Source: an uncultured Lachnospiraceae bacterium
Lineage (GTDB): Bacteria; Bacillota; Clostridia; Lachnospirales; Lachnospiraceae
DNA length: 13,112 nt
Direction of reading: 5' to 3'
NCBI GenBank assembly: GCA_910586585.1
Contig: CAJUKA010000107.1
Span: 1-13,112, forward strand
Below are positions 12,753 through 13,112 of the stretch, piece after piece (the first letter of the stretch is position 1; every line of letters begins with the position of its first letter). A program made the position numbers and the translations under genes. The notes below the pieces were generated by a model. That model ran no database searches, was not told the DNA's origin, and saw only the letters and a list, made by a program, of their open reading frames with translations.

Positions 12753-12816
12753 GGTGAACCCCGCTTTTTCATGTTTTTGAACGCCGCTGATAGGGTGGCG
12801 ATAGGGGATAAAATCG

Positions 12817-12871
12817 TACTATCAGGCAAAAGTATACTATCACGCAAAAGTCCAGGGTTTCCGTGATAGTA
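12817..12871 (+). repeat. Iterons: two direct copies and one inverted half copy
   Basis: TACTATCAGGCAAAAGT (12817-12833) and TACTATCACGCAAAAGT (12835-12851) differ in one of 17 bases and have an 18-base period. CGTGATAGTA (12862-12871) is the reverse complement of TACTATCACG. Such repeats are typical binding sites of a replication initiator or its autorepressor. I infer an origin or rep control region of an ICE or plasmid-like element. Confidence 0.6.
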
Positions 12872-12957
12872 TAAAGCGAAAGGTGTAGTATATTGTTGGT
12901 TTTGGCTGAAAGATGTATTAGCTTGACGGAAAATGCTGCTGAAAAACGGGGGATATG

Positions 12958-12997
12958 ATACAAACACGGAAACTGCATGGAGTTTTCGTGTTTGTAT
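12958..12997. repeat. Near-perfect 17-bp inverted repeat (hairpin)
   Basis: ATACAAACACGGAAACT (12958-12974) pairs with AGTTTTCGTGTTTGTAT (12981-12997): 17 base pairs with one G-T, around a 6-base loop. No T-run follows, so it is not a terminator. It may be an origin structure, an operator or a cruciform site. Confidence 0.65.
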
Positions 12998-13037
12998 GAA
13001 GTTTCGCTTGTTTGTTTAAAGAATTTGCAACTTTTTT

Positions 13038-13103
13038 CGTCCAATAAATTGATTTTACGTCCAAAAAGACTTATAATTGGATGAAAAAGAATGACATTGG
13101 ACG
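13038..13103 (+). promoter_or_regulatory. Sigma-A promoter embedded in a four-box symmetric operator
   Basis: The promoter is TTGATT (13049-13054), a 17-base spacer and TATAAT (13072-13077). Four boxes surround it: CGTCCAAT (13038-13045), CGTCCAAA (13058-13065), ATTGGATG (13076-13083) and ATTGGACG (13096-13103). The first two are direct repeats 20 bases apart, the last two are their reverse complements and are also 20 bases apart, and the whole is symmetric about 13070.5. A ribosome binding site GAAGGGAGAT (13103-13112) ends the window, so the controlled gene begins just beyond. Confidence 0.7.
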
Positions 13104-13112
13104 AAGGGAGAT

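Noticed and set aside
12817..12871. CRISPR array
   Set aside because: Only two direct copies with one base between them and no spacer; the pattern is that of iterons.
12632..13044. Minus-strand open frames of 91 and 111 codons at the right end
   Set aside because: They run across the iterons and hairpin, have no ribosome binding site and no recognisable domain.

Overview
The window looks like a low-to-moderate GC Firmicutes chromosome, most likely Lachnospiraceae (Clostridia). The evidence is strong AGGAGG-type ribosome binding sites, Tn1549-type conjugation genes, a GH25 lysozyme/holin phage lysis pair, a Clostridia-style CheA, and Cys-rich KTR and XRE genes. It is a mosaic. Two mobile regions flank a coherent chromosomal block.

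1-2491 (mobile). A GC-richer Tn1549-like fragment carries the end of mobC and the first ~82 codons of a relaxase. The relaxase reading frame then runs without a stop into foreign, AT-richer sequence that resembles the C-terminus of a phage protein. GH25 endolysin and holin genes follow; the holin is frameshifted near its 3' end. This part ends in the 3' 46 nt of a tRNA-Thr(CGU) gene with no 5' half, which I read as the distal attachment site (attR) of a tRNA-targeting prophage or composite element.

2492-10200 (chromosome-like). In order: an ITPase/RdgB-like nucleotide pyrophosphatase; an uncharacterised cytoplasmic protein with a strong terminator; a cytidylate-kinase-like protein with an unexplained C-terminal extension; a convergent secreted SGNH/GDSL hydrolase; and divergently from that, a 67-aa zinc-ribbon protein followed by cheA, a stand-alone HPt protein and a single-pass membrane protein. 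An OmpR/PhoB response regulator without a kinase partner closes the block. CheA, the HPt protein and the membrane protein look like one transcription unit, a signalling module with no adjacent cheW, cheY or receptor.

10201-12400 (gene graveyard). Fragments lie end to end: a TetR gene with an in-frame stop in its HTH, a flavodoxin-like gene whose N-terminal 53 codons are inverted, a TnpV C-terminus with a good terminator, a possible second TetR tail, a Cys-rich KTR gene with a missing Cys, an intact XRE regulator, and two copies of a KTR gene 3' end with its hairpin.

12400-13112 (non-coding control region, probably the start of another integrative or plasmid-like element). It holds two tandem terminators, a promoter with no clear gene, two direct plus one inverted iteron, a 17-bp-stem hairpin, and a dyad-symmetric four-box operator (spacings 20/18/20 bp) around a sigma-A promoter. 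A ribosome binding site sits at the last bases, so the controlled gene starts just outside the window.
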